Position numbers and translations under genes: made by a program. DNA of 22,991 nt from Bacteroidales bacterium UBA5621 (GTDB taxonomy: Bacteria; Bacteroidota; Bacteroidia; Bacteroidales; VadinHA17). How positions within the stretch are numbered: position 1 is the stretch's first letter; each line of letters opens with the position of its first letter. The notes under the pieces were generated by a model. That model searched no databases and was not told the DNA's origin. It worked only from the letters and a program-made list of their open reading frames with translations. This document shows positions 15,924 through 22,991 of the stretch, piece after piece. The stretch covers positions 12,154-35,144 of the forward strand of contig DIKJ01000142.1 in assembly GCA_002424525.1 (NCBI GenBank). The letters run 5' to 3'.

Positions 15924-17234
15924 ATGGTGGCGATGAAAAGAATGTTATTGATACCAGCACTGGTTCTGTTATTATTCTCCTCCTGCAGAAAAGACGATCC
16001 TTCTCCGGCAACAGAAATAACTCCTGAACAGGCGAGGGACTCTCTTTATTATCTCATGAATGGGTGGTACTACTGGTATAAGGAGATGCCTGCTGTCAAC
16101 AAGAGTGACTACGCCAATCCTTACAGCCTGATGGCTGCCATGACCTACAAACCCCTCGACCGATGGAGTTTTGTTGCCGATTATGATGAGTTCAATGCCC
16201 AGATGCAGGGCACTTTTGTCGGGCACGGAATCAGGATCGGTATCGACGAATCCGGCAAAGCCAGGATATCAATGATCTACTCTGGATCTGATCTTTACAA
16301 AGCAGGAGTACGCAGGGGATGGATAATTAAAACCGTGAACAACACCGATCTTGCCCCGATTATCATATCGGGTAACTCTGCGGCCTACAGCAGCGTGATA
16401 GGTCCTGCCAAACAGGGAATAACCAATATATTTGTCTTCGTGAAGCCCGGCGGGCAGGAGGTGACTATCGCCTCAACCAAATCGATGTTCACTGTCAATT
16501 CTGTCCTCCATTACGACACTCTTCACCTTTCAACCGGGGTAACCGGACATCTCGTGTTTGAATCGTTCATTGAGCCATCGACAGTTGAATTAATGACTGC
16601 CTTCAGTTTTTTTAAAACCAATGGAGTTCAGGATCTTATCCTCGACCTCAGATATAATTCCGGGGGGTATCTGTCTGTTGCTCAAGAACTTGCAAGCTAT
16701 ATTGCCGGGAATGGCCCTGCATCGGCCCAGGCTGTGTTCGCAAAGCTCACCTACAATGACAGGAGACAGGCCGCAAACAATACTTATAAGTTCAGGAACA
16801 CCTCGCTCGGGCTAAACCTGACAAGGCTCGCAGTGATCACCAGCAGGGAAACAGCCTCTGCAAGCGAAGCTGTGATAAACGGGTTGAAACCTTTTGTCGA
16901 CGTTCTGACAATCGGGGACACAACCACCGGAAAGCCAACCGGTATGAACGGATGGGATGTAGGAAAGAAATACTGGTTCTGGCCGGTCACTTTCAAAATA
17001 GTTAATAATAATAATGAAGGGGACTATTTTGACGGAATATACCCGTCAAAAGAAGTAACGGACGATATAACCCGCGATTTCAACGACAGGAATGAGCTTT
17101 GCCTCAGGGAGGCGATCAATTTCCTTACGACCGGTACGTTTTCGGTAAAAGGGTTCAGGGAATTCAGCCGGCACCCTCAGTTTTCAGAGAAGCCTGCCTG
17201 GATGAACAATGCCTTCGTTAATGGTAAACAGTAA
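15924..17234 (+). CDS. S41-family (C-terminal processing) peptidase, lipoprotein
   Basis: Predicted periplasmic or surface serine protease of the Tsp/CtpA family. The N-terminus is a lipoprotein signal with lipobox LFSSC, putting the lipidated Cys at 21. A PDZ-like region (about 95-185) binds substrate C-termini. The protease core has DLRYNSGG (241-248), S312 in TASASE and K337 in TTGKPTG. The 25-residue Ser-Lys spacing equals that of Prc and CtpA, supporting an active Ser/Lys dyad. At 436 residues it is the Bacteroidota lipoprotein type. The start may be the ATG at 15924 or the internal ATG at 15933. It ends with tandem stops TAA TAA, in the same reading frame as ruvC. Confidence 0.92.
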   Translation: MVAMKRMLLIPALVLLLFSSCRKDDPSPATEITPEQARDSLYYLMNGWYYWYKEMPAVNKSDYANPYSLMAAMTYKPLDRWSFVADYDEFNAQMQGTFVGHGIRIGIDESGKARISMIYSGSDLYKAGVRRGWIIKTVNNTDLAPIIISGNSAAYSSVIGPAKQGITNIFVFVKPGGQEVTIASTKSMFTVNSVLHYDTLHLSTGVTGHLVFESFIEPSTVELMTAFSFFKTNGVQDLILDLRYNSGGYLSVAQELASYIAGNGPASAQAVFAKLTYNDRRQAANNTYKFRNTSLGLNLTRLAVITSRETASASEAVINGLKPFVDVLTIGDTTTGKPTGMNGWDVGKKYWFWPVTFKIVNNNNEGDYFDGIYPSKEVTDDITRDFNDRNELCLREAINFLTTGTFSVKGFREFSRHPQFSEKPAWMNNAFVNGKQ

Positions 17235-17255
17235 TAAACCTTCTGCAGTAAAGCC

Positions 17256-17816
17256 TTGGCAAAAAGCGCGAAAGAGAGGATAATTCTTGGCATCGATCCC
17301 GGCACAACAATAACCGGTTACGGTGTGATAAGATCTGCGGACCGCGGTCCGGAACTGGTGACGATCGGGTCTATCGATCTTTCCGGATTCAGTGATCATT
17401 ACCTTAAGCTGAAGCATATTTTCGAGCGTACGGCCGGAATAATAGATGAATATCATCCTGATGAGCTGGCGATTGAAGCACCCTTTTACGGTAAGAATGT
17501 GCAGTCGATGCTCAAGCTTGGCCGGGCTCAGGGAGCGGCAATAGCTGCTGCCCTTACACGGTCGATCCCGATATTTGAATATGCTCCGAGAAAGATCAAG
17601 ATGTCAATAACCGGACGGGGTGCCGCATCGAAAGAGCAGGTGGCCGCAATGCTGATGAGAATACTGGAATTCAGCATCACGGAAGTGAAACTTGATGCCA
17701 CGGATGGACTGGCAGCGGCAGTGTGTCATTTTTACCAGACGGGCAATAAGAAGAGTACAAAAGGTTATAATAACTGGAAGGATTTCATAAACAAGAACCC
17801 TAAAAGAGTGAAATGA
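17256..17816 (+). CDS. ruvC: Holliday junction resolvase RuvC (TTG start)
   Basis: Endonuclease that cuts Holliday junctions as the final step of RuvABC recombination. The four acidic catalytic residues are D14 (GIDPGTT), E74 ([10 protein letters not shown]), D147 and D150 (KLDATDG). QGAAIAAAL and [12 protein letters not shown] are also family motifs. It must start at the TTG at 17256: upstream the frame is closed by TAA TAA within 21 bases, and the next ATG would lose D14 and E74. It has 186 residues, slightly longer than E. coli RuvC because of a basic C-terminal tail. It follows the S41 gene closely and converges on comF. Confidence 0.96.
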   Translation: MAKSAKERIILGIDPGTTITGYGVIRSADRGPELVTIGSIDLSGFSDHYLKLKHIFERTAGIIDEYHPDELAIEAPFYGKNVQSMLKLGRAQGAAIAAALTRSIPIFEYAPRKIKMSITGRGAASKEQVAAMLMRILEFSITEVKLDATDGLAAAVCHFYQTGNKKSTKGYNNWKDFINKNPKRVK

Positions 17817-17827
17817 TTCCCTCTTTT
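17802..17827. terminator. Candidate bidirectional terminator between ruvC and comF
   Basis: An imperfect inverted repeat centred on the ruvC stop codon: AAAAGAGTGAA (17802-17812), loop ATGA, TTCCCTCTTTT (17817-17827), ten of eleven pairs with one T/C mismatch. Its A-rich 5' end and T-rich 3' end let it act as a stem plus U tract in both directions, as expected between convergent genes 10 bases apart. Confidence 0.5.
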
Positions 17828-18528
17828 CAGACCACGGCATAAGCCAGGGCGACGACACTTACCTTCACGCCCCCGATCTTCAGCAGTTCCCCCGCACATG
17901 ATTCAATTGTCGATCCGGTGGTGATGACATCATCAACAAGCAGGACATGCCTGCCTGCAACCTTTTCAGGATCAGTAACACTGAAGATCCCCTCCACGTT
18001 CGTCCACCTTTCATATCTCGACCTCCTTGTCTGTGTCCCGCTTACGGATACCCGGCTGACCAGATTGCTGCAAAGCGGCAGGCCGGTCACCTCAGATACC
18101 CCCAACGCAATTGAATCGCTCTGGTTGAAACCTCTCTGACGCTGTCTGGAAGGATGGAGCGGAACAGGAATGATTATATCCATCCCCTGTGTGAAGCCCG
18201 AGCTGCCGAGTGTTAAAGCATATATTCTTCCCAGCTCGGGACCTATTTCCCTTATGCCATTATACTTAAGATTATGAATTAGTTTCCTGATCCGGCTTCC
18301 GCGGGTATAGAATGAAAAAGCTGCAGCCTTCTCTATCAGGCACCTGCCCCAGAAAAGCCGGGCAACCGGGTTGTCGTCAGACAGGTGATAGTTTGTCCGT
18401 GGTATCTCAACATAACACCCGGTACATATGATCTTTTCGTTCCGTAAAAGATGGTCGCCGCAGGCAAAACAGAGCCGCGGAAAAAGGAGACTGATAAAAT
18501 CATCCCACAATTCAGGAAAATATCTCAT
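17827..18528 (-). CDS. comF: ComF-family phosphoribosyltransferase-like protein
   Basis: Related to ComF/GntX, needed for DNA uptake in competent bacteria and linked to reuse of DNA in others; the exact reaction is unknown. The N-terminal zinc motif has C20, C23, C35 and C38. The phosphoribosyltransferase fold carries IIPVPLHPSRQRQRGFNQ (119-136) and the PRPP loop VLLVDDVITTGST (195-207). It has 233 residues, normal. A perfect -7 box TATCTTTG on the minus strand at 18553-18560 lies 25 bases before its ATG, so it may be transcribed alone as well as with HIT and greA upstream. Confidence 0.93.
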   Translation of the reverse strand: MRYFPELWDDFISLLFPRLCFACGDHLLRNEKIICTGCYVEIPRTNYHLSDDNPVARLFWGRCLIEKAAAFSFYTRGSRIRKLIHNLKYNGIREIGPELGRIYALTLGSSGFTQGMDIIIPVPLHPSRQRQRGFNQSDSIALGVSEVTGLPLCSNLVSRVSVSGTQTRRSRYERWTNVEGIFSVTDPEKVAGRHVLLVDDVITTGSTIESCAGELLKIGGVKVSVVALAYAVV

Positions 18529-18552
18529 GCAGCGATTGAGACTTAATTACTG

Positions 18553-18560
18553 CAAAGATA
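18553..18560 (-). promoter_or_regulatory. -7 box before comF
   Basis: CAAAGATA on the plus strand reads TATCTTTG on the minus strand, a perfect TAnnTTTG. It lies between the HIT stop and the comF start. No convincing -33 TTTG is found 18-20 bases further upstream, within the HIT gene's end. Confidence 0.45.
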
Positions 18561-18959
18561 CTAAAGAATAACTTTTTCGCTTATTTTTTTTGCTGTTGCG
18601 CCGAACTCTTCCGGTGTGAACCGAAGCTTCGGCTTCCTGAAGTTTATATCCTCCATAACATCCATTGGCACAAGATGTACATGAACATGAGGCACTTCAA
18701 GTCCGATCACGGCTACTCCTATACGGTTGCAGGGGATTACCTCCTTTATGGCTTCGGCCACCTTTTTCGAAAAAAGCATAAGGCCCGATAAAACATCGTC
18801 ATCCAGATCAAAAAAATAATCGGTCTCCTGCTTCGTGATCACCAGAGTGTGGCCTTCCCTCAGTGGGTTGATATCAAGAAATGCAAAATACCTGTCGTCC
18901 TCTGCAATTTTATGGCAGGGTATTTCTCCGTTGACTATTCTTGTAAAAATTGATGCCAT
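18561..18959 (-). CDS. HIT-family (histidine triad) nucleotide hydrolase
   Basis: Small cytoplasmic protein of the HINT branch, which hydrolyses nucleoside phosphoramidates and related adenylates. The triad HVHVHLV lies at 91-97, with the family N-terminus IFTRIVNGEIPCHKIAEDD (4-22, with Cys and His as in HINT) and LREGHTLVITK. At 132 residues the length is normal. It starts 25 bases after greA stops and is probably cotranscribed with it. The natural substrate is unknown. Confidence 0.95.
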   Translation of the reverse strand: MASIFTRIVNGEIPCHKIAEDDRYFAFLDINPLREGHTLVITKQETDYFFDLDDDVLSGLMLFSKKVAEAIKEVIPCNRIGVAVIGLEVPHVHVHLVPMDVMEDINFRKPKLRFTPEEFGATAKKISEKVIL

Positions 18960-18984
18960 TTTCTATAAACTGTACAGACGTGAA

Positions 18985-19458
18985 TCAGATAGAAATAGAG
19001 ATTATCTCGAACGGAATTACTCCCGACGGCACCTTGATATCTACCGACTCGCCTACCCTCCTTCCGATCAGTCCCATTGCAATAGGGGAATTAATGGCAA
19101 TCTTCCCCTGCTTCAGGTTGGCTTCACTTTCAGGAACAAGCTGATATTCCATCACTATGTTGTTGTTCCTGTTCCTGATTTTGACCTTGTTCAGCAGCCT
19201 TACCGTCTCTGTGTCAACCCTCGACTCATCAATTATCCGCGAGCGGGCGGCAATATCTTCCAGCCTGGAGATTTTCATCTCAAGCATTCCCTGAGCCTCC
19301 TTGGCGGCAGAATACTCGGCATTTTCGGTGAGGTCGCCCTTATCGCGGGCATCAGCAATTTGCCTGGATATCAATGGCCTCTCAACCATCCTCAGATGAT
19401 GGAGCTCTCCCAGTATCTTTTGCAATCCCTCTTCAGTTATGTAAATAACTTCTGACAT
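18985..19458 (-). CDS. greA: Transcription elongation factor GreA
   Basis: Enters the RNA polymerase secondary channel and triggers cleavage of backtracked transcripts. The N-terminal coiled coil carries the acidic tip in ARDKGDLTENAEY, the residues that position magnesium. The C-terminal FKBP-like globular domain ends with SPIAMGLIGRRVGESVDIKVPSG. The ATG at 19458 gives MSEVIYITEEG and 157 residues, the family length. An in-frame ATG 20 codons upstream (19518) is rejected because the predicted transcription start lies right at it. A strong promoter precedes the gene; HIT follows 25 bases later. Confidence 0.97.
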   Translation of the reverse strand: MSEVIYITEEGLQKILGELHHLRMVERPLISRQIADARDKGDLTENAEYSAAKEAQGMLEMKISRLEDIAARSRIIDESRVDTETVRLLNKVKIRNRNNNIVMEYQLVPESEANLKQGKIAINSPIAMGLIGRRVGESVDIKVPSGVIPFEIISISI

Positions 19459-19522
19459 TTCTACCTTCCTTATAAACAAAAAAATAAGAAGAATTCCGGG
19501 GTTTCCGGAACTCTTCATGTAA

Positions 19523-19554
19523 CAAATATAATAAAAGAATTAATTATTTGCAAA
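19523..19554 (-). promoter_or_regulatory. Promoter of greA-HIT
   Basis: On the minus strand, TTTG (19554-19551), 20 bases, then TATATTTG (19530-19523): both elements match the Bacteroidota consensus with near-ideal spacing. The predicted start is near 19517, giving a leader of about 58 bases to the greA ATG at 19458. Confidence 0.75.
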
Positions 19555-19601
19555 AAAAAGCGGAGAAAAGAAGTCCCTGTGTAATATTTAATTTATGAAT
19601 A

Positions 19602-19997
19602 TCACTGTTTCCTGTATTTCCTGGCCGTTTTTTTTGAATTTGCCTTGATATTCTTTCTCCTTTCAATGCTTTTCTCGTCAGCCTCCTTCCTGTTTTGCAG
19701 CATGCGCTCCCTGACCTCAGACGTCTGTATTTCTACAGATCTTTGCCGGTTTCTGTCTACAAAATCTGCATACTCCTTTTTCAGTCTCTTTTCATTTCCG
19801 GCCTGCTTCTTTTTGGCTTTGGAGACACTGCGAGGTTCATTTATCTTTGTATTCTTTTTGCTCAGCGACTTGCCGTACAACGATCGTTCAGGATTGCGGT
19901 AAGAGTTCTTTCTGATTTTTTGAGCTTCACATATGTTTGACGTGGCAGTGATAATTATCATTAAGACGATGAACCTGAGCAGAAACTGATTATTCAT
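19602..19997 (-). CDS. Small, highly basic, probably exported protein of unknown function
   Basis: A 131-residue protein I do not recognise. Residues 1-25 look like a signal peptide (hydrophobic FLLRFIVLMIIITA, possible cleavage after CEA), so the mature part would be periplasmic or secreted. The remaining 106 residues are dominated by Lys, Arg, Glu, Asn and Ser, with no hydrophobic core, and the second half (about 65-131) is charged enough to form a long single helix or coiled coil. It contains no Cys after the signal. It lies divergent from the Rieske-like lipoprotein and upstream of the greA promoter. The signal, basic composition and a plausible start support a real gene. Confidence 0.7.
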   Translation of the reverse strand: MNNQFLLRFIVLMIIITATSNICEAQKIRKNSYRNPERSLYGKSLSKKNTKINEPRSVSKAKKKQAGNEKRLKKEYADFVDRNRQRSVEIQTSEVRERMLQNRKEADEKSIERRKNIKANSKKTARKYRKQ

Positions 19998-20030
19998 ATT
20001 TTTGAAGTTACAATAATGGTATTTATCTGA

Positions 20031-20043
20031 CGTTAATTTAACG
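20031..20043. promoter_or_regulatory. Palindrome between divergent genes (possible operator)
   Basis: CGTTAATTTAACG is a perfect 13-base palindrome around a central T, in the 75-base gap between the basic exported protein and the Rieske-like lipoprotein genes. The position would suit a regulator acting on both. No regulator is encoded next to it. Confidence 0.3.
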
Positions 20044-20072
20044 CCGGTTATCTTGATTTTATTTTCATATCT

Positions 20073-20546
20073 ATGCTGACGGTCTCAAAAATAAAGCTTT
20101 TTTTGATAGTTACCTTAACGATTCTTGCACTGGTTTCTTGCAACAGGAAAAGCAATGATGTTATACCGGATGTATATGTCGACTTCAGGATCAATCTGTA
20201 TGATCCGCAGTTCGTTAATCTTACTGCTATCGGCGGAGCCATTGCTGTTGACAAGAACACCAACAATATCGGGTATCCCGCAGCCGGGTTTAACGAGAAC
20301 GGAATAATCATTTACAGCGGACCAGATGAGTTTTATGCATATGACCGCACATGCCCGCATGATTATGTTGTCAACGGAAAGAGCATAAGGGTGAATATTG
20401 ATTTTATCCAGGCTGTCTGTCCGGAATGCGCCACTTCCTACGCGCTTTCAGCAACAGGCACTCCTTCCTCAGGTATAGGAAGGTACCCCCTTAAAAACTA
20501 CAGGACGTCATTCGACGGCACCTGGATCAGGGTGTGGAATAAATGA
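20073..20546 (+). CDS. Rieske-like lipoprotein with C-x-H / C-x-x-C ligand set
   Basis: A 157-residue predicted lipoprotein (lipobox LALVSC, lipidated Cys at 23, followed by NRKS). The C-terminal half looks like a Rieske [2Fe-2S] fold: first ligand loop C94-P-H96, second loop C116-P-E-C119, then GIGRYPLKNY, which corresponds to the post-ligand strand of Rieske ferredoxins. In standard Rieske proteins the second loop is CxxH; here the His is Cys. The function is unknown: it could bind a [2Fe-2S] cluster with three Cys and one His, bind zinc, or have lost the cluster. The gene ends three bases before the convergent ahcY stop, with no partner electron-transfer gene beside it. Confidence 0.8.
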   Translation: MLTVSKIKLFLIVTLTILALVSCNRKSNDVIPDVYVDFRINLYDPQFVNLTAIGGAIAVDKNTNNIGYPAAGFNENGIIIYSGPDEFYAYDRTCPHDYVVNGKSIRVNIDFIQAVCPECATSYALSATGTPSSGIGRYPLKNYRTSFDGTWIRVWNK

Positions 20547-20549
20547 TAT

Positions 20550-21965
20550 TCAATATCTGTAATGTTCCGGCTTGAACGGACCATTTTCAGGGATCCCGGT
20601 GTATTCAGACTGTTCTTTTGAAAGTTTAGTAAGCGTTATCCCGAGTTTTCCAAGGTGAAGCCGTGCCACCTCCTCATCGAGGTGTTTCGGAAGCCTGTAA
20701 ACGCCGATCTGGTAGTCGTTCTTCCACAGTTCGATCTGGGCCAGGGTCTGGTTTGTGAAGGAATTGCTCATTACAAACGAAGGGTGCCCGGTGGCACAGC
20801 CAAGATTCACCAGCCGACCCTCGGCAAGTATGAATATCGCGTGACCGTCGGGAAAAACATATTTGTCTACCTGTGGTTTTATGTTTATTTTCTCAACTTC
20901 TTTAAGAGCATTAAGACTGTCAACCTGTATCTCGTTGTCAAAATGGCCGATATTGCAGACTATCGCCTGGTCCTTCATTCTTCCCATGTGTTCAGCAGTG
21001 ATCACATCCCTGTTGCCTGTGGCAGTTACAAAGATGTTGCCCTCATCCAGGGAATCTTCAACCGTCTTGACCTCAAAGCCTTCCATAGCTGCCTGAAGGG
21101 CGCATATCGGATCGATTTCCGTAACGATAACCCGGGCGCCGTAGGCTCTCATCGATTTTGCGCTCCCCTTGCCCACATCACCGTATCCGCACACAACAAC
21201 AACTTTTCCGGCCAGCATCACATCAGTTGCCCTTTTGATTCCGTCGGCAAGTGATTCGCGGCATCCGTAGAGATTATCGAATTTCGATTTAGTCACCGAG
21301 TCGTTGACATTGATGGCCGGCACGAGCAACTCCCCCTTTTCAAGCATCTGGTACAGCCTGTGAACGCCGGTGGTTGTCTCTTCCGAAATCCCCTTAAGCT
21401 CACTCACGGCACGGTGCCACTTGCCTGGTTCCTTCACAAGCAGCTCCTTAAGTGTTGAGAGTATCACCGCCTCTTCCCTGCTGGAGGGACTCTTTTCGAG
21501 GATTTCCGGGTCATTCTCTGCCCTGTAGCCCAGATGCACCAGGAGCGATGCATCCCCTCCGTCGTCGACAATAAGCGAGGGTCCCTTGCCTCCCGGGAAT
21601 GTAAGAGCCTGAGCAGTACACCACCAGTATTCCTCAAGTGTCTCTTCCTTCCATGCGAACACCGGAATCCCGCTTGCGGCAATCGCGGCCGCAGCATGAT
21701 CCTGGGTCGAAAAGATATTGCAGCTTGCCCATCGCACATCCGCCCCAAGCTCACTGAGCGTCTCAATAAGGACAGCGGTCTGTATGGTCATGTGAAGCGA
21801 CCCGGTTATCCTGGCTCCCTTCAGAGGTTTTTCAGAAGAGTATTTTTCCCTTATTGCCAGTAATCCCGGCATCTCCTTTTCAGCAATCTCTATCTCCTTC
21901 CTTCCGAAATCAGCAAGAGAGATATCCTTTACCTTATATTGCAATTGCTCAGCCACTGAATACAT
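20550..21965 (-). CDS. ahcY: S-adenosylhomocysteine hydrolase (adenosylhomocysteinase)
   Basis: Splits S-adenosylhomocysteine into adenosine and homocysteine, removing the product inhibitor of methyltransferases. Visible are [18 protein letters not shown] (53-70), [15 protein letters not shown] (82-96), [14 protein letters not shown] (218-231, active-site Lys), and the NAD-binding [11 protein letters not shown] (259-269, GxGxxG). The C-terminus ends KPEHYRY, the family's conserved Lys-Tyr tail that closes the neighbouring NAD site. It has 471 residues. It implies the AhcY rather than the Pfs/LuxS route here. Its own -7 box lies at 21992-21999. Confidence 0.98.
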   Translation of the reverse strand: MYSVAEQLQYKVKDISLADFGRKEIEIAEKEMPGLLAIREKYSSEKPLKGARITGSLHMTIQTAVLIETLSELGADVRWASCNIFSTQDHAAAAIAASGIPVFAWKEETLEEYWWCTAQALTFPGGKGPSLIVDDGGDASLLVHLGYRAENDPEILEKSPSSREEAVILSTLKELLVKEPGKWHRAVSELKGISEETTTGVHRLYQMLEKGELLVPAINVNDSVTKSKFDNLYGCRESLADGIKRATDVMLAGKVVVVCGYGDVGKGSAKSMRAYGARVIVTEIDPICALQAAMEGFEVKTVEDSLDEGNIFVTATGNRDVITAEHMGRMKDQAIVCNIGHFDNEIQVDSLNALKEVEKINIKPQVDKYVFPDGHAIFILAEGRLVNLGCATGHPSFVMSNSFTNQTLAQIELWKNDYQIGVYRLPKHLDEEVARLHLGKLGITLTKLSKEQSEYTGIPENGPFKPEHYRY

Positions 21966-21991
21966 TTTAGCAGGTTTTTAATTTTAAAGTG

Positions 21992-21999
21992 CAAATATA
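21992..21999 (-). promoter_or_regulatory. -7 box of the ahcY promoter
   Basis: On the minus strand it reads TATATTTG, a full TAnnTTTG match 26 bases upstream of the ahcY ATG, in the 65-base gap after ribF. The -33 region has only a weak TTTTAG. Confidence 0.5.
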
Positions 22000-22030
22000 G
22001 CGAAATTAATGATGCTAAAAATCCTCTTCT

Positions 22031-22960
22031 TCAGGACAATAGTTTCAATGAATTCTGTCTGTCAAGCTCCATCTGCCTTGCAAGCTGGCCTGTATCAGCG
22101 AATCTCACGTTATCTCTCAGCCTGTAACGAAAGGTCACATCGATACCCATTCCATAAATATTATCTCCGAAATCAAAAATATGTACTTCGATGCTCATCG
22201 TTTGTGCCTTTCTGTTCACGGTCGGGTTTGTGCCGACACTGAGCATGCCGCGATGTGTAACATTACCAAGCTTCACCTCTACGGCATAAACCCCTTCCCC
22301 TGGTATCAGCTTGTACTCATCATCAGGCATGATATTGGCAGTCGGGAAGCCCAGGGACCTGCCAAGCTTACGGCCCTCCACGATCCTGCCGCCAAGAGTG
22401 TAGCTGTAACCAAGCAGGGAGTTGGCCTCTTCAAGCCTCCCTTCAAGCAGTAATCCTCTTATAAGAGATGAGCTTATGACAGTATTGCCCTGGCGCACAC
22501 CCGGAACCTGTTCGATCCTCAAGGCTGACGGCCCTGTGAAACGTTTTATCATTTCAAAGCTCCCTTCCGCATTATTTCCGAAGTGGTGATCGTGCCCGAT
22601 AATAAAATATGAGGCCCGGATCTTTTCAACCAGTATCTTCCGGAAAAACTCAACGGCACTCATCCTGCTGAATTCAGGGGTAAAATCTATAATAACCAGA
22701 TGATCCGCCCTGCAGGCTTCAAGGAGCCGTATCTTCTCAGCGGGAGTCGAAAGGAAAACAGGTTTTACGCTCCCCTCCGACAGAACGAGCCGGGGATGAG
22801 GCGAAAAAGTGATCACAACGGATTCTCCTCCGGTCTCTTCCGCCCTCCGGGCAAGAATATCCAGAAGAGCCCTGTGACCCCTGTGCACACCGTCAAATAT
22901 GCCTGATGTTACCACAGGAGCAGTGAAGGCAAGATTGTCATATCCGTAATGAATGACCAT
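22031..22960 (-). CDS. ribF: Bifunctional riboflavin kinase / FMN adenylyltransferase
   Basis: Makes FMN and then FAD from riboflavin. The N-terminal adenylyltransferase has GIFDGVHRGH (20-29, nucleotidyltransferase HxGH motif), FSPHP (52-56) and ISSSLIR (162-168). The C-terminal riboflavin kinase has GRSLGFPTAN (200-209), GTNPTV (243-248) and catalytic E258 in EVHIFDF. It has 309 residues from the ATG at 22960, close to the family norm. The frame is open to the window edge through TTG codons, but a -7 box overlaps that stretch, so the ATG is chosen. Confidence 0.97.
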   Translation of the reverse strand: MVIHYGYDNLAFTAPVVTSGIFDGVHRGHRALLDILARRAEETGGESVVITFSPHPRLVLSEGSVKPVFLSTPAEKIRLLEACRADHLVIIDFTPEFSRMSAVEFFRKILVEKIRASYFIIGHDHHFGNNAEGSFEMIKRFTGPSALRIEQVPGVRQGNTVISSSLIRGLLLEGRLEEANSLLGYSYTLGGRIVEGRKLGRSLGFPTANIMPDDEYKLIPGEGVYAVEVKLGNVTHRGMLSVGTNPTVNRKAQTMSIEVHIFDFGDNIYGMGIDVTFRYRLRDNVRFADTGQLARQMELDRQNSLKLLS

Positions 22961-22978
22961 TTCGTATAATTGTATCTG

Positions 22979-22986
22979 CAAAATTA
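22979..22986 (-). promoter_or_regulatory. -7 box of the ribF promoter
   Basis: On the minus strand it reads TAATTTTG, a full TAnnTTTG match 18 bases upstream of the ribF ATG. The -33 element would lie beyond the right end of the window. Confidence 0.5.
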
Positions 22987-22991
22987 ACAAA

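Noticed and set aside
19459..19518. Longer greA start at the ATG at 19518
   Set aside because: It coincides with the predicted transcription start, the extra 20 residues are unlike GreA, and MSEVIYITEEG at 19458 is the family N-terminus.
20655..21254. Plus-strand open frame of 199 codons opposite ahcY
   Set aside because: Antisense to conserved AhcY residues including the NAD-binding motif; no support of its own.
1..22991. A defence island, biosynthetic cluster, prophage or integrated element
   Set aside because: Every gene but one small exported protein belongs to a core or common family, gene orders are conserved types, and there is no integrase, transposase, attachment repeat or toxin-antitoxin pair.

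Overview
The window is a compact, gene-dense stretch of chromosome from a member of the Bacteroidota, most likely a Bacteroidales/Marinilabiliales-type organism. This is inferred from Bacteroidota-type promoters (TTTG, about 18-20 bases, TAnnTTTG) in front of several genes, general lack of Shine-Dalgarno sites, a roughly 726-residue RecQ with an added C-terminal domain, a BFN-UVR nuclease upstream of thyA-folA, and short lipoprotein signals ending SC-R/N-K. Nearly every gene is housekeeping. I see no transposase, integrase, phage gene, CRISPR array or recognisable defence system.

Layout, left to right. (1) 1-5.0 kb: 3' half of carB (+), a membrane-anchored family 2 glycosyltransferase (+), and recQ (-), whose 3' end overlaps that of the glycosyltransferase. 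(2) 5.0-6.9 kb (+): tatC and lptB, then a class II tRNA-Leu(UAG) with its own clear promoter. (3) 6.9-10.2 kb (+): the tig-clpP-clpX chaperone/protease cluster. (4) 10.2-12.2 kb (-): an operon transcribed bfn-thyA-folA, linking dTMP synthesis and folate recycling to a BFN-UVR protein. (5) 12.2-14.9 kb (+): rplU-rpmA, closed by a textbook terminator, then serS. (6) 14.9-17.8 kb (+): an EamA transporter, an S41 lipoprotein protease and ruvC. (7) 17.8-20.0 kb (-): a small basic exported protein, greA, a HIT hydrolase and comF. (8) 20.0-23.0 kb: a Rieske-like lipoprotein (+), then ahcY and ribF (-).

The most unusual content is not coding. Three intergenic regions carry short direct-repeat arrays with three different purine-rich units: a 7-mer after carB, an 8-mer between bfn and rplU, and a 7-mer after serS. 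The last abuts a C6/G6 hairpin and forms a canonical G-quadruplex motif. They resemble the short tandemly repeated repetitive (STRR) class known from cyanobacteria, but no function can be read from the sequence. Protein-level oddities are a lysine/alanine-rich tail that doubles the size of ribosomal protein L21, a Rieske-like lipoprotein whose last ligand position is Cys instead of His, a CarB half that reads like the animal CPS type, and a trigger factor whose PPIase domain lacks the FKBP catalytic signature.

Four of the convergent gene pairs meet with a 29-base overlap or gaps of 13, 10 and 3 bases, so transcription of opposing genes must be separated with almost no space.
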